Positions 11,746-26,000 of a stretch of DNA of 64,000 bases are shown here, one piece after another (positions within the stretch are counted from its first letter, which is position 1; each line of letters begins with the position of its first letter). Made by a program: the position numbers and the translations under genes. The notes beneath the pieces were generated by a model. That model had not been told where the DNA came from, searched no databases, and saw nothing but the letters and a program-made list of their open reading frames with translations. This DNA comes from Rhynochetos jubatus. Lineage: Eukaryota > Chordata > Aves > Eurypygiformes > Rhynochetidae. The DNA is taken from positions 6,184,001 to 6,248,000 of the forward strand of contig CM050672.1 of NCBI GenBank assembly GCA_027574665.1. Direction: 5' to 3'.

Positions 11746-13719
11746 GCAGCAGCGCGGGGGCTCCGCAGGCTACCCTCCTGCAGCGGAGCTCTGTAGCACT
11801 CCTTAGGATCCCTGTCTCTCTCTGACTTCAGCCAAGGCTGCTATCGAATGCCCTCTGTTACATCCCTGTCCCGGGAACGAGGTGGCCCAGTTGCAGGTGG
11901 CTGCTTCTCCCCCTGTGTGACCCCAGGCCTCTAAGCGAAACACAGTGGCAGTGGCTGCGGGTTGCCGATGGGCTCCGGTCTCCATTCATGTTGTCCCACA
12001 GCACGACATTCCCGAACACCCTGCTTCCACTCGGGCGCTCTGTCCAGGGACTGCTCATCCCAGTTTGGAGCTGCTCAGTGGGTGGCAGGTCCTGCCCACG
12101 GGTGGAAGTGGGTTCCCCCTGGCATGGTGAGCCACTGCTCTGCTTCATACCTCTGGCTGGTCACAGTCAATCCTAAATACTTGTAATTGAGACTCCCACA
12201 GTGTATCCAGAGGAAAAACACTTATTCCAAGCCCTAAGGAAGTTACTAAGAGGTATTCTTCCCTGCCCTCCCAAAAACCTGTAGGCCTGTGATGCTTCCC
12301 AGCTCATTAGTGCTGCTGAGAACTGCTGCGGCATGTGCCTCAGTGCTGCTGGGACTGCAGATGCTGGGTGACCTCAGGAGTAGGAATAAGAGGGTGTTAA
12401 GCCTGCTTAAACCCCAGAAAATTCTGCCTTGACTGAAGGCACAGGGTCTGCTCTAGTTAATAATCTGCTTGCAGTGCAGCCGTTCTCAGCACCCTCCTAC
12501 TCGTTGTTTTCAAACTGCTCTGCCATTGAAATACCTCGTCTGGGTAGGTAAAGCGAGTAACACTGTGCTTCATCTCCAATCCTTAGGCAGGAAAATGGGG
12601 TTAATCAAAAAGTGTCTCATGTTTTAGATGATGCTGTATCACATCTGTGATTCTCTGCTGCTAGAGGTAGAGCAGAGATGTAAGCATTATTAGCCTGTAA
12701 CGTGAACCGCTGCCCCCAGCCTGTTACTGCCTCACACGGAGCCGGTGCGTGGCTTGTCGGGCAGCATTCACCGGTGTCAGCGTGCTGCCGATCATGCAAA
12801 CACACGCTCTGCTGTCCTCCGTCACTGCTGTCTCTTTAAAGATTGCACAAATATAAAAATCTGTGTGTCGGTCTGAACAAGAGCCTTCCCGGGATGTGCC
12901 GCTCTGAGCCGCAGTTCCGGGCCCGCGGCAGCCTCGCGCCTTCCCCAGCAGCAGGGCCTTGCTCTGCCAGGCTGGGAAGTTCTGGTGCAGCGGGCGTGGG
13001 ACTGGACGATGAAAGCCCGATGGGGATGGCAGCCGGCCCCTTCCACGTTGCAGGGCAGCCTCAACCGTCCTGCTGTCACGGTGCGTGGAAACCACAGCAC
13101 GGGGCTCGGGGCGTGTTTTAAACTGGTGTTGGGCCACACTGTCAGCGCAGCCAGGCAAGTGCAATCGGGGTGAAACCCGGGGTTTTTCTATCTCTAAAAT
13201 ACCATCCCGCACCACGTTTCTTGTAAGAGCAGAGGTTAAGCCTTCAGTGGGTATTTCAGGCTGTTCTCCTTTCGTTTCCCCTTCGCAGCCTCTCACCCAT
13301 TCTGCACGGCTGCTGGAGCGCAGAGCAGGGAGCGGAAAGGCCGAGCGGTTACTTTAACAGGCTCCTTGCGTTTTCCCTCTAGATCTTGGCTCTTGCTCCC
13401 ACTCCTGGGGACAGAGCTGACCTTGGCCCAACTCCCCTGTCCCTACTGGGCACGAGACAGCTCCTAGCACGGCGCACACCCCGCGGTGATGCCGTCACCT
13501 CCCAACCCGCCTGCTCGGCCGTGGGCTCAGGCCGGCTGCATCACCTGGATATTCAACAGGATATTACAGTGCTAGTGGGGAAAAGCGCACCGCCTGCTTT
13601 TACTGGGAATGCAATATTCCCAGCTTCCCGCTAACCCCGAGTTTCCCCCTCTCCCCATCGGGAGAGGGCTGCAGGGTGCTCCCGGTGTGTGCCTGCCCGT
13701 TTCGTGCCTTCCCAGCCGC
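11746..13719. other. 3' flank of the Ly6-type gene and intergenic DNA
   Basis: No gene recognised and no clear AATAAA close to the stop codon. Around 12565-12610 a stretch reading 'gcaggaaaatggggttaat' faintly recalls MIR-type SINE cores, but it is too short to call. GC content rises from about 13.3 kb towards the INPP5B CpG island. Confidence 0.4.
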
Positions 13720-14063
13720 TCTATCTCGCCGTGCGGGATCCCGTCGGTGGCGAAGCCACGTCTGAGCCCGCAGCCCGGGGCCGGCACCGTTATTTCCGGG
13801 GACTCCGGGGCGGTTGCCCCGGCCCCGCCCGCAGCCGGTCCCGCAGCGAAGGGCTAACGGAACGCCTCGGGGCAGGCCGGGAGCCCCCGCCGCGGGGGGA
13901 GGCCCGGCCGAGCGGGGCGGTGCTGGGAGCGGTAACGGCCCTGCCCGGGAGGGGGCCGCGGGCCGAGCACGACGCGTCGCGACAGCCGCGCTGAGCGGCC
14001 GGGCCGGGTTCTGGTCCCGCTACCGGGCCCCGCGGCCCCGCCTGGCGAGCGCCGTCTGAGAGG
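13720..14063 (+). promoter_or_regulatory. INPP5B upstream CpG-island promoter
   Basis: Dense CpG and GC boxes (several GGGGCGG/CCCCGCC) run directly up to the INPP5B start codon, and no TATA box is seen. The start site cannot be fixed from sequence alone. Confidence 0.6.
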
Positions 14064-17000
14064 ATGGACCAGTCGGTCGCCATCCAGGAGAGCCTGGCCG
14101 AGGGGGCGACCTGCCGGATCGTATCCTTTGCGTCGGGCCCGAGGCGCGGAGGCGCGCGGGGAGGCCGCGTCCCGCTGCTCCCCTCCCGCCCGGCGCTGGC
14201 TGCCCGCGGGGATCCCGTCTCTCCCCGCTATTCCTTGACCCTTGGCTGAAGGCCGTGCAGGGCGTCCTGGCTGCTGGGGAGAGCGTGGAGAGCCGGCTCC
14301 TGGGCCTGGTGGAGAGCTGCGGCGGACACGCGTGAGTGCTGGAGGGAGGGCAGGGTGGTCGCGCTGGGAGAGGGGTGTCAGCGGAACAGCTGGGCGCTCC
14401 GGAGGGCTCTCCCAGGCCCTGGGGACCCCCCGGAACCTCCTTCCTATTCCCAAGGCTGGACTGGAGTGACCCGAAGGCAGCGTGCCTTGGCCTCTCTCCT
14501 GCCGTACGCTCTGGGTGCTGTGCGGGGGTTGGCTGGGACACGGTTAACTTTTGTGGTGGCTAAGGTGGGCTGGGGTGGGCTAGGGTTTTCTTCAGGGCGT
14601 GAGCAAGCGGCTGCCTGGTGCTTAGTTGCCAGCTGGGGCTAAACCACAGCAGACGGTGACAAAAAGCCCGGCCCTCGAGGTTTTGGTCTGGTGCCTTTTA
14701 CCAGTGACATAAATAGTTATGTAAACGACGGGGTGGGCGCACGGTGAAGTTGCTTGGGGGTTCGCGTGAGGCTGCACTAGCAGGTGATGCTGCGTGGGAT
14801 GGGGACTGTCCGTGCCTGCAGAGATGCCAACACCGAGGAGAGGCCTTACCTCCGTGTCTGCTCTGTCCTTGCAGGATCTACGTATACACTCACCGGCGGA
14901 TGGCCATAGCAGCTGAGGATGTCTGGCTGGAGAAGGTTATCCCAATCACAGAAGGGTTTGCAGTGGAAGAAGGTACTAAGGCGCTTTGGTGGCTTAGTGG
15001 CCACCTCCGATGAAGGGGTTTGGAGTCCTTATTTTGGTGTTCTACTTGCTGAAATTTGGGATCTATTCAGCCGCTATATCCTCTCTTAAATTTCTAACTC
15101 CTGGTGAGGCTTGTACATCATGTGGTGCAGTTGGAAGGGCCCTGCTCGATTAATTGCTCTGCAGTCCAGAGCACCCTCTGTCCCACCATGCCCTACCCCG
15201 GCGGGGTTGTGCTGCCTGCCATTTGTACAAGGCATACAGAGCTCGCTACCCTCAGAGTATCAGCGCGGTGCAAACCTGCTGCTTAGCTTTGTCACTGAAC
15301 TTTGTTTTGCTTTTCCAGTTGTACCTGACGGTGACCTTCATGTCATTGGTGAGTTCTGGTCTTGATTTACTGCCTTTTACAGGCATTCCTGGGCCCTGCA
15401 CCAGCTGTGCTCGGTGGGGCAGGAGTGGGGGCTCTTGTGATGGGGCTGTTGACCGGGGGGATCTTGTCTTGCTGTTGGGGAACTCGGCATGATGTTTGCC
15501 GTGATCCAGTTCATGCTAATGAGTATTGTCACCAAAGGAACAATTTTTCCAAACGCTTTTAAACTGCTACTGGAAGATTAATTATTGTCACTGAATGAGC
15601 AGAATAAATGCTGGTTTTTATATTTTTAAATGGCATTCTCATGTAAAATGTGGAAAAGGACCATGATAAGAAGGCATGGGGAGACTTGTTGCTGAAGTCT
15701 GCATGCACACACACGCCAGCTGCTGTAGAGTGGAGAAAACGCTCGGTTTCGGAAGACTTGTCAGCAATACCCACAAGCGCTCTTCTCCCACTGTCTTTAG
15801 GCTCTGACGTGACTATCCGCATAAGCTCAGAAGATGATCGGCTCACAGTGCGGTTGCCGTTTGGTTCCCAGACACGCGCGTTCCTTCAGGAGGTCAGCAG
15901 GTGCAGCACAGGTACGAGCTCTGTCGTGCGCAGGACGTGGCCCGTGGGCTCGGTACTGGGGGTGCAAGCAGTCCCGGTTTCCCAGTTAGCGCATTTCTCC
16001 GTGGGGAAGAGCGGCGGCGGCCTCTCCGCTGCCGATGCTTGCGGAGAATAGTGGCGATCCCCCAGTGTGACGGCGTTCCATCGTCGGGGGCCTCAGCAGA
16101 GATGGTCAGCCAAGGGCTGAGCACTGGAACAAACACCCCACTGCTTGTGTGCTCCGAAGGCCGAACCAGAGTCGGTTTTGGGTCGGTGCTGTGTCCGCCC
16201 GCCCCGTTCTCCCGTCGTTCCTAACCATCTCCCAGGCGGGCGCAGCCTGGCTCGGTTTTCACGGCTGGTGGCCGGGGCTGCCTGCTCCTGCCCACGCTCG
16301 CGAGCATCCTGGCCCCTGTTTCCTTGGGAGGGGGCTCGCCGCCCTTCTGGCGGGGTCGCCCCACGGGGCTTTGGGCGACTGGCTCGATCCCCGTGGGCGA
16401 CGCGCTCGTGGCTGCCTGCGGCCGGGCAGGGGGCGCCCGAGCGCCGCGGGGCGGGGCCTGCGCGGCTGCGGGGGGCGGGGCGGGCGCCGGGGGGCGGGGC
16501 CTGCGCGGCTCCCGGGTTCGGGCCGGGCCGGGCGGCCGGCGGCGCCGAGCTGCGGTGATGTCCGCGAACGGGCGGCTCCGCCGAGGTGAGCGCGGGCACC
16601 CGCCGCGGGACGGGACGGGACGGGACGGGAGGGAACGGGGAGCGGGCCGCAGCCCGGCGTCTGTCCGGGGACGCGGGGGCTGCTGCCTCCGGCGTCCGCT
16701 TTGCGGGCAGCGGGAGCGATCGCGCAGGTTCCGCGGAGCAGCTGCCTGCGCCGCCGGGGTTCTGTCGGCATCGCTCCCTCCCCCTCGAGCCCGGCAGCCC
16801 CCCAACATCGCGGGCGGTGCTTGCGGGGATCGGTAGCGTTCCTGCGGCTTGGCCGGCCTGGTGCCGCCGCCCCTCGGCTCCGCGGGTCGGCTGGGCGCGA
16901 TGCCGGCCCCCTCCTCTCGCGGCGGGGGGCTGGCTGCAGACCCCCGCGCTGCTGCCGTTTCCCTTTCCGCGGTGTGTGCCCCGGGAGCAGATCCGGAGCT

Positions 17001-20000
17001 GGAGCGGGTCCTGGCAGGCCGCGCGGGGCTCAGATCCCGGCTGTGCCATGTCTGTTTACTCGCTGCCCTTTAGGCTGGGCTCCTCAGGATTCGGGGAGGC
17101 GCAGCGTGCCGCTGCTGGCATTCCTTCCTTTGGCTTCTGTGTGTATCGGGTGTATTAAAGGGAAAGGTAGAAGAGATGGACTTTGTAGCAGCGGCAGCAG
17201 CGCGGTGGGGGTCTGGGAAGGTCCCTCAGACCTGGTGTTTTACTTTGTCGCTTAGAACTGACTTGGGCTGTGTGTTTGGGATGAAAAACATGCTGAAGGA
17301 AACAGTCCTGGCTGCTCTGGGTTTGTGTTTTTGTTGTAGCTGGAGCACAGTAACACTCTGGATGGTAAGCTCCTTGGGAAGTAGTTCTCAAATCGTGCCT
17401 TTGAGCTTCAGCAAAGTTGCCTTTTCAAGGCTTCATTGTGTTTTTCTTGAGTCAAGGGAGCCTAGGGAGATCTTCCACCCCCCTTGTATTAGCAGCAGGA
17501 AAGGCTCTCTGCCATCACTTGGGGTCTTTGAAACAGAAATTGATAGAGAATGCGGCTTAGTCTGCCGTTTTCCAGGAATAGCTGTAACTTTCTGTTCTTA
17601 AACGAACGTGCATACCGAGTTAGCAACTACCATGTGCAGATCAAAGCACATTTAAACGCAGTGTAAGCCCCACCGTTTGCTAGCGGGGTGGTATTGGTTC
17701 ATTGTATCTTCTGCAAATTAAGGGTCCCTAATGAGTGAGAGCATCGATAACGGGATTTAAATGTGTTTTACCTTGTGTGGTAAAACCCGTCTCTGTGTGC
17801 ATGCGTGTGCAGTGTTGCTTCATTTGTCCCTGAGAAGAACAAACTTACTTCCCTCCGGCCCGGCGTAGCGCAGTCCTGCATGGACCGTTGCTTACACTTT
17901 CATTAAGTCGAGAATGGACTGGCTAAGACTCCTCTAACTAGCGGCAAGGCTAATGTAATTCTCCCTTCGTAACACTAAGCATGGATCCTGCTTTATCCAG
18001 GAGACAGGATACGTTTCCTGCTGTACTGCAACATGACTGCTCGTTTTTAACAAGAACGTCTTTATTACCGCTTAAATCTCCTTTAGCTGCAAATCCTGCC
18101 GGATTCAGACCATATGCATTCTGCTGTTCCATAATCTCCACACTTGGCTCTTTATTTCTGTGCCCAGTTCAATTATTGAACAAGGTCATTACTGCTAAAA
18201 TATTCCACCTCAGGTTATGAACATACAGATTGGCTAGAGCAATCTCTGTCTGTACGCAAATTTATCTAAAGGAAACAGCCCTTTTCCAGGGCTAATCTCT
18301 TAGGAGAATCCTACCTAAAACTGATTTCTGATAACGAGGTTAGAATGCAAAGGTACGAGATATGACTCTGATCTTTGGATCATGTAGCACCTGTGTCAGC
18401 AGCACTGAGCGGGCACACAAGTCTTGCCATTCTGGCACTAACGCCTTCTGCGTGCAGGCAAGTGGCATGCCCTGGGTGGGTGATAAAGCCTGAGCTTCTG
18501 CTCCTTTCCTGTTTCAAAAGTTATCAGTTAAAGTGAAAGTTCAAGTTGGTTCTGGTCACTGTCAAGATACGTTGCATGGTCTTTGTGGGGAGAACTTGCG
18601 GAGGCTCAGGCAGCACTGAGGAAGTACTTCATGCATGTGGAGAAAATTTACAGCTGCCCCAGCTCACCAAGACGGCGCTTTGCAGAGCATCTCTGAGCGG
18701 CGTACGCTTATGTGCAATCCTACGTGACTTTGGCTGTGTGATCTCTAACGAGGTTTGAGTCACGTGCTCTTCTGCAACCAACCTCTGATAAATCCTCTTA
18801 CTCAGTCTTAATTTTCAGAGGGCTCTCGGGCAGAAGAGGTGTTTCAAGCTGAGAGTATGGCCACTTCTTGTCAGCTTGCTTATATTCTGAGTGCTTAGGT
18901 GAAGCACTTCAAGTTCTGTTTCTGGTTTGCTCTCTTGTCCTGGAGAATGTACAGTGACAACAATAACACTTTAATTTTTCTGGATCGCGCTCTCGGAAGG
19001 AGAAGCTCAGCTGGATGATTACAAACTTCTAATCTTACAAACAATTTCTATACCATCGTTAGATTTGTGTGCTAAGTCGCGTAATCTTGAGTTTGCTGTT
19101 TGTGCATCTGAAACGTGGAGACCCTCGCGCGGGATCCTCTCATTTCAGCTGCTATTTTGCCACTTGTAGGAGCAGAATGTTGTAACTCAAACAAAATTCT
19201 GCAAGACTGGTCAAATTTGGCTAACGTAGCGGGACGTGTTTCGTGTCACACCTGTATTTAGTTACGTTTGCATGGTAGCAGCCCTGTTATTTTTTAGGAA
19301 TGTGCAGTTTGCGTGGAGGCTGAGGTACAGTGGGCTCCCACGCTGACTCTGCACTGCCTTGAGGGGAGAGACACTTGTGCTTTGCTATTTGCGGATAGGT
19401 CGAACCCTTTAAATGGTAGTGTGGGGGTTTGAGTGTGCGTGTCCCCTTTTTCTTCCTTTCTTTGTACTTTCTGTCTTGCTTTGGAAAGGAAAATCCTGTT
19501 ATTAACATACATTTTTTTGGATTCCCAGGATAAAGGCCTAGATTTTGTGTTGCTAAGTCCTGGGTTGGCTTAGCTGTAAGGGAGAGCCAACAGCAACCTG
19601 CTCCCACAGCGGGCGGGCAGTGTACAGCGCTTCTGCTGCTCTCCGTGGCCGCACGACATTGCTAATGCCAGTTCTCCCTGCAGAGGGGAAACTGCTCCGT
19701 CACAGAACAGTTCTGTCAAAATAAGCTATGTGTATCAGATAACTGAAAGAGAGACTGCGGGACACTTTGTTTCTCCACACAAATCTAAATTATAGTCTGC
19801 TTACGGATTTTTGCCAGTGTTTGTATAAGTGTGTCGATAAATTAAAGAACGCTTTGTTTAATGTGAAACTTTTTGGGTTTTTTTTTTTCTATTTTTCCAG
19901 AAGTGGTTGGCTGTGAAGGCATCAAACAGAATGGAAAAAAGCTGGCAGTTAGTCAGAACCGCGGCAATGACAGCACCGATAAAAGTGCTCCCAGGTACGG

Positions 20001-23000
20001 TGTCTCTCTCGCTCCTTGTGGAGGTTTGGTTGAAGGGAGGGTTGTGCAGGTCAGCTCCTCCTAGTGAGGAGTAGAAGTGGTGGCAATGTTTCTCTGCTGG
20101 TTTAGCTGTGCCTCCACAGAGGACGTCTGTATAGTGACAGCAAATATATATAGCACCGAAGTTCTGGGTACTTTGCGTGATCGGGTATGGATAGAATGAC
20201 CCACCCTGGGCAAATGGTTGATGCTTTGATGTCTAGGAGAAGAAAAACGAAGAGTTTTCTGTCTGGGTTTCCTGGATTTCAGCTAGAAACCGAGTGGGGA
20301 AGTTGGTCTCTGGTGCCAGCGTGACGTCTGTGCACACACCGGTCCTCGAACAATCTTGCGGCTGCGTTATCTCGTTCCGTCTGCCGGAGACCGTGTCGGT
20401 TGCAGTACCCAGAGATGGTGGGATTTAGAGCAGAAATTGGCAACTTTTTGAGAAGAGACTCTGCAGATTCTAGTTAGGAGAGTGAAAGGTTCGGTGTAAG
20501 CATGCTGTTCAAACGCGAGTGGGCATTTCAGCACAGTTCTCAGACGGTCCTGCTGGTGCCCTATTTGGGCATATTTTTGCTGTTCAGTGGGACGGGACCT
20601 GCTTGCATTGTTTATTTTGAAATCGGAGAGCTTTGGCTTGGGGCCACTGTGTCTCATAGATGCACTCTTAAAACGCTGCAGTTTCATTTTCCAGTTCCCA
20701 GGACTTTGTAGACCCTGATGCATATCCTTCAAAGTCTGTCTGTGTGCTATCCTTGGCACTGGCGTGCAGGTTGTTGACCTTAAATTTATACCATCCGCCT
20801 GCTTGTGGGAACTCCCAAGCTGCGGCGTTATTACTGTTGCAAAAGGAGTTTGCAGAGCCAGGAGGTACTAAGTAAAACCACCTCTCCCTCCACCCACGCT
20901 GTGCTGCCTCTGTTCTAGGCAGAGCTGGGAGTTTTCCACCAGGAGGCTTTTTAAACAAGCACAGTTTTTCATTCTTCTGCTGAGGTCAGAAGGGCTGGGC
21001 AGAGGCAGCGCGAGGTGAGATTTGTATCTCCTTGCTCCAGTAAGCAGGAAAGGCACACAGGTTTCGTATCAACATCCAGGTGTGTGTAAGGCCTGCTCTG
21101 AATCAACAGGCAGCACCAGGTTAGTGAAAACGATTTGTTATTTCACTTAGTTAAACTGTTTTTATCTAGAGATCTGAACCGTTCTAAGAAATGCTCGGTT
21201 TGGCCTTGTTTGCTTATCCCAAATATCGATTATCTGTCTTAGTGAAACGGACAGATAAATGCGAATCAAATCCTCGGTGGTAGAAAGAAGCTGTTTAGGG
21301 TGTGTGCTGTGCAGTTTTGCTTTCGTTTGCAGGCAAAACAAACTCAAACCTGAAGTGAAAACTGAAATGGCCTGGTCCTCCAGTGTAAAGATTTCAAACA
21401 AGGCTTCTGTCTCATCAGAACCGGAGTTTGGACTAAGAGATACTATTGTTAAATCGCAGCTTGCACGCATGGAGGATTCCTACACACACATCCAGAGCTT
21501 CAGGTAATGATCGCTCCTAAGAAGAACTTACTTTTGTGGGGAGTAAGTTAGTTAGCAGAAGCTGTCAAAATAGCTCATGTTCGTTATTTAGTCTAGTATC
21601 CCTGCAAATAGGGAATTCTGGAGAAAAGTGGGATCCCTACTTCCCAGAACAGCTTTCCTTCCTCATTTAGGCATTAGCAGAGAGGGATTTCAGTCATGTC
21701 TCCATCGAGGCTTGCCTCAGGGTTCTTGTTGAGAAAATGGCCTTGTTAAAATGACTTTTTCCTGTGGTTATTTCACATTGTGTCTGGAAGTGCATCGCTT
21801 GTGTGCACCTCTGGCCTCCTCACCCACTGCTCACCCCTGTAGTTATTCCAATAAGCTCCTAAGAGCTTGGGTGTAATATATAATCAGGGCCAAAGCTTTG
21901 CTGTGGTTGAAATCCTTTTATGCCTGTCATTCTATGAATTTATGATTTCAAACTGCTCCTGTACAGCTCTAATGTTCTTTTTTAAATACTATATGTAAAA
22001 ATGTGTATCCTTCTGTAAAACCTGTCTGTAAAGATGTTACTGTAATAAATCATTCTGGGGCTTTAAACTTTGTCACACTTTCTGAATTCCCCCTGGAAAG
22101 ATGTTACTCCTGAATAGTTATATGTAATGGTATTTCCATCAGCTCTACACCTTGCAGCTCTGGGATTTAGATAATTTCCTTGCAGATTTTTTGTTGGGAC
22201 ATATAACGTGAATGGTCAGTCACCCAGAGAAAGCCTCCAGCCGTGGCTGAGATGTGATGCTGAGCCTCCAGACATCTACTGCGTGGGGTGAGTGTCTCTT
22301 TCTGGCCCGTCCTTCCAAACCTTGACTGCGGGTTGCTTGCCTGTGGATCTGTAGCATGGAGGCGTTCAGCCAAGACGCCACAGCTGAGGAATGTTTGCCT
22401 TGCCTTACTCCGTTGTGCAGCGTTAGAGCCTGTGTTTGTGTAGCCTGAAAGGGCAGTTATTCTGGTAGTGTTTGGACTCTCTGGCACTGCAGTGCTGAAA
22501 AATCTTTACTGCCGTTCAGTTTAATACCAGTAGTAATTGAGCTTTATATTTAACGTGCCTCTAAAATCAGCAGAACTGAATTTGCATTTTCAGTTATAAA
22601 TTTAGTGAGTATGAATTGACTGAGTTCTTTCCCAGAGGAAAGGGCTGGAGAGTCATAAACAAGTGCATGCATCCATGGGTTCCTTCCTCTAACACAGTTT
22701 CCAGGAGCTTGATCTGAGTAAAGAAGCCTTCTTTTTCAATGACACACCGAAGGAAGAGGAGTGGTTTAAAGCTGTAACTGATAGCCTTCACCCAGATGCC
22801 AAATATGCAAAGGTAAATGTGGCTTTTGGTGAGGTGTGAGTGTGGAATCATTTTCCACTGCAGCTTCTTTTCCCTTTGCTTTTTCTTGTTCTCAATTGCT
22901 GTGTCTTCCAGAGGCTCGTTGTCTGCAGTGCTCAGTCAGGAGTGCTCTGAAGGTGATGTAGGTAGAGTTGCTGTGCAGGGTGCCGAGGCAGGAGCAGGAC

Positions 23001-26000
23001 AGGAGATGGGAGCTAGGCTTCCACGCATAGAGGAAGCTCCTGCTACCTTGGGGGAAGGGAATAGGAAATATCTTAGCTACTTCCATGTCCGTGTCTGCAA
23101 TGCGTCGTGGAATGAGTTGTGAAGGTGTCTTGGTAGGAACGTTTTGGCTCTTGCTCCTTAGATCTGCTTGTTCTCTTGTCACCGTTGTTGAAGGGAGGCT
23201 CCTTCCATGGGCTGTGCCTGTGCTGTATGTTCTACTTTGGGCTCTGACTTTGTTTACTCGGGTGCTGTTCCGTGGCTCCTTCCCGTGCTGTGCTGCTGGA
23301 GTGCCTGCGTACTGTGAGCCCGGTTGGTCCATTGGATGAGCCTGGAAGTGTCTTTTTCTTCCTCTGTGTTTTGGTGACCCATGTTCTGGACTAGGGGGGC
23401 GACATGCCTTCTTTCATCAAACCTCTCCCATTCCAGTATTTGGTGGAACAGGGATTTCCTGTATTTAAAGGATCTGTTTTTCAGGTGAAACTCGTGCGGC
23501 TCGTGGGAATCATGCTGCTGTTGTATGTGAAAGCAGACCTTGCTTTGAACATCTCTGAGGTGGAAACTGAGTCTGTGGGAACTGGAATCATGGGGAGGAT
23601 GGTAAGAATGGCAACTGTGCTTGAGAAGGGGTGAGATTCACAAGAGCCCCGGAGAGCCTCTCCTTAGGGGTAGCGGTTATTCCTCCAGCTGAGGGATGCA
23701 GCTGCCCTTCGAAGCGCATTGTCCTGTCCCTGTGCCCGCTCAGGGTGTTGCTCGGGGGAATTGCCATGCGCTCGCCAAGGCTCAGAGGCCTTGAGGGAGA
23801 ATCTTCTCCGAAGGCTTTTTTTCTTTTCCTGATTGCATGTGCTGGGCTGTGTGGGGCCTTGGTCTCGCATGGTTTTGCCCAAAGCAAGAAACACAAGGAA
23901 ACATGAGTAGAAGAAACATGGCTATGCGGATTAGTTTTCCTGAGGGGGACTTCCTGGCCTCTTGCCGTTCCACACCATTGGAATGAAGTCAGTGCCCTTC
24001 AGATGGAGTTTCTGTGAACATTGCAGCTATAACTTGTTGAAGGTATTTTTGACCTTCTAAGCCATGTGCTTCCTCCTTCATTTACATTTTTTTTATGGTT
24101 TGTGTTGAAAGATCCAGTTTGTTGCTAAACAGGTTTGGGGACTTGCTGAAGTAACTGACCAGCTCTCTGATTTGAATTTCCTTTGGTATTAGCTAATTCC
24201 TGAATTATGAACAGTTCCATGTGCTTTCTTGCTGCGTTGTTGCTGCGTGCAACCCTCACATGAGTTACTGACTTGGCTTCATGAAGTCGTTATCGCTCAT
24301 TGGCCTTGTCAGCCTTTTCCTTCTGCTGGAATTGAATGGTCTGCCTCAGTGTCTCCTGGCTTGTCCACTGCTGCTAACTCCTTTATGGAGTCATCTTTTG
24401 TGTAGAAGCTTCTGACCGATGTCTTTGTCTTGACCTTTCAGGGTAACAAAGGTGGAGTTGCCATACGGTTTAAATTCCATAACACTAGCGTCTGCGTTGT
24501 GAATTCTCACCTTGCAGCTCACATGGAGGAATATGAGCGGAGGAACCAGGATTTCAAAGACATCTGCTCTCGGATGCAATTCTGCCAGTCGGATCCAGAC
24601 TTGCCCCCTCTCACCATTGGCAAACACGAGTACGCTTCCCGTCTGACTCTGTGAATCGCTGCATGTGGCAAGGAAGAGCCTTATGAATGCACTGGGGTGT
24701 GAGGTTGTCTCAGCAGGGGTGGGAGAAGGGGGGGCCCAGTGATCGAATCGTCAGCCTGGAAGGGCCAGAAATGCTTTTCTGTAACCTGGTTTTTGAGGGA
24801 GGTCACCTACACAGTTCTGACAAGTCACTTTCTGTATGCTTTTCATGCTTGAAAATAAAACAAGGCCCGGAAGTGTGAGTGGGGCAATAATATGCATCGA
24901 TTTCCCCCATGGGTTGTGGGATTTAGTCAGTGTGGGCTATTAAAAGCAGCAGTTACTAAGAGGTAGTGACAAACAGGCCGAGCAGGAGTTGAAGACAAGC
25001 AAAAGTAGAAAACGTAGCTTCTCTTTCAAGTTTTCACTCATAGTTGTTCTGGCGGAGAAGCAGACCCAGCATCCACCTGATCATGCTGGGATTAGAAGAG
25101 CTCGTGCTCGCGGGTTGAGGCGCTGCTGCGGAGCTGTGCTTCCAGCGCACAGCCAGCGTGTGATTTGGACAGCTGCAGGCCTCTGTGCAGACTTGTGGTG
25201 TACCTTCTCTTTCAGTGTGATCTTATGGTTGGGTGACCTCAACTATCGGCTGGAGGAACTGGATGTGGCAAAAGTGAAGCAGCTCGTGGATGAGAAAGCA
25301 TTTCTGGAGCTCTGCCATTATGACCAGGTACTGATGTCTCCCTGCAGGTGGTGCTGAGGGTGCTACTTAGAAACGGCACGCACACTCCTTGGCCTTCCCC
25401 TTTCAGCTCACGGGGGAATTGTGTTTCAGCTTATTTAAACACTATTCTTTATCTTTTTTGCTTTCATAGCTAAAGAGGCAAATGAATGCAAATGCAGTCT
25501 TTGAAGGCTTTACGGAGGGAGAGATTTCTTTCCAGCCAACATACAAATATGATGCTGGCTGTGATGACTGGGACACAAGGTATGGTGATTGCCTCATATG
25601 CTACCAACGGCTAATGCTGTCACTGAAGGAAGTAAAAACAAGACTAAAAAGAAGGGCAAATCTAATGGCTATAAACAGGAAAAGTTCTGAGATCATTGCT
25701 CTTCCCCTCCCTTCAGTCCAAAATCCATCTCCAGTTTACATCTGTTTATGTTGCTTTTCTTCCATTGCCGTTTGTCACATACTCCTGATATTGCTCCCAG
25801 GAATAATCTGTTGGGTTTCCTCTTAGTTAGAGTTGTATAAAATTAAGGAATCATTTTAATTAGTTTCATTCGTTTTGTTTGGTTCGGTTTGTTTTTTCTC
25901 CCCAAGCAAAATAGTTAGGATCTCAGTTTGTTGATCTCTGCTGTAACTACACAGGGGAGACCAGCCAGGGTTCGAGATGGTGCGTTTGTGCTGTCGGTAG

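Noticed and set aside
16093-17255. Several long open frames on both strands in the INPP5B internal CpG island
   Set aside because: Stop codons are rare because of extreme GC content. None shows a domain; only the short ATG exon has a phase-compatible donor.
17341-17364. Possible mini-exon between INPP5B exon 5 and exon 6
   Set aside because: It has AG and GT borders, but entering it from the phase-1 exon before it gives an immediate stop, and joining exon 5 directly to exon 6 keeps the frame.
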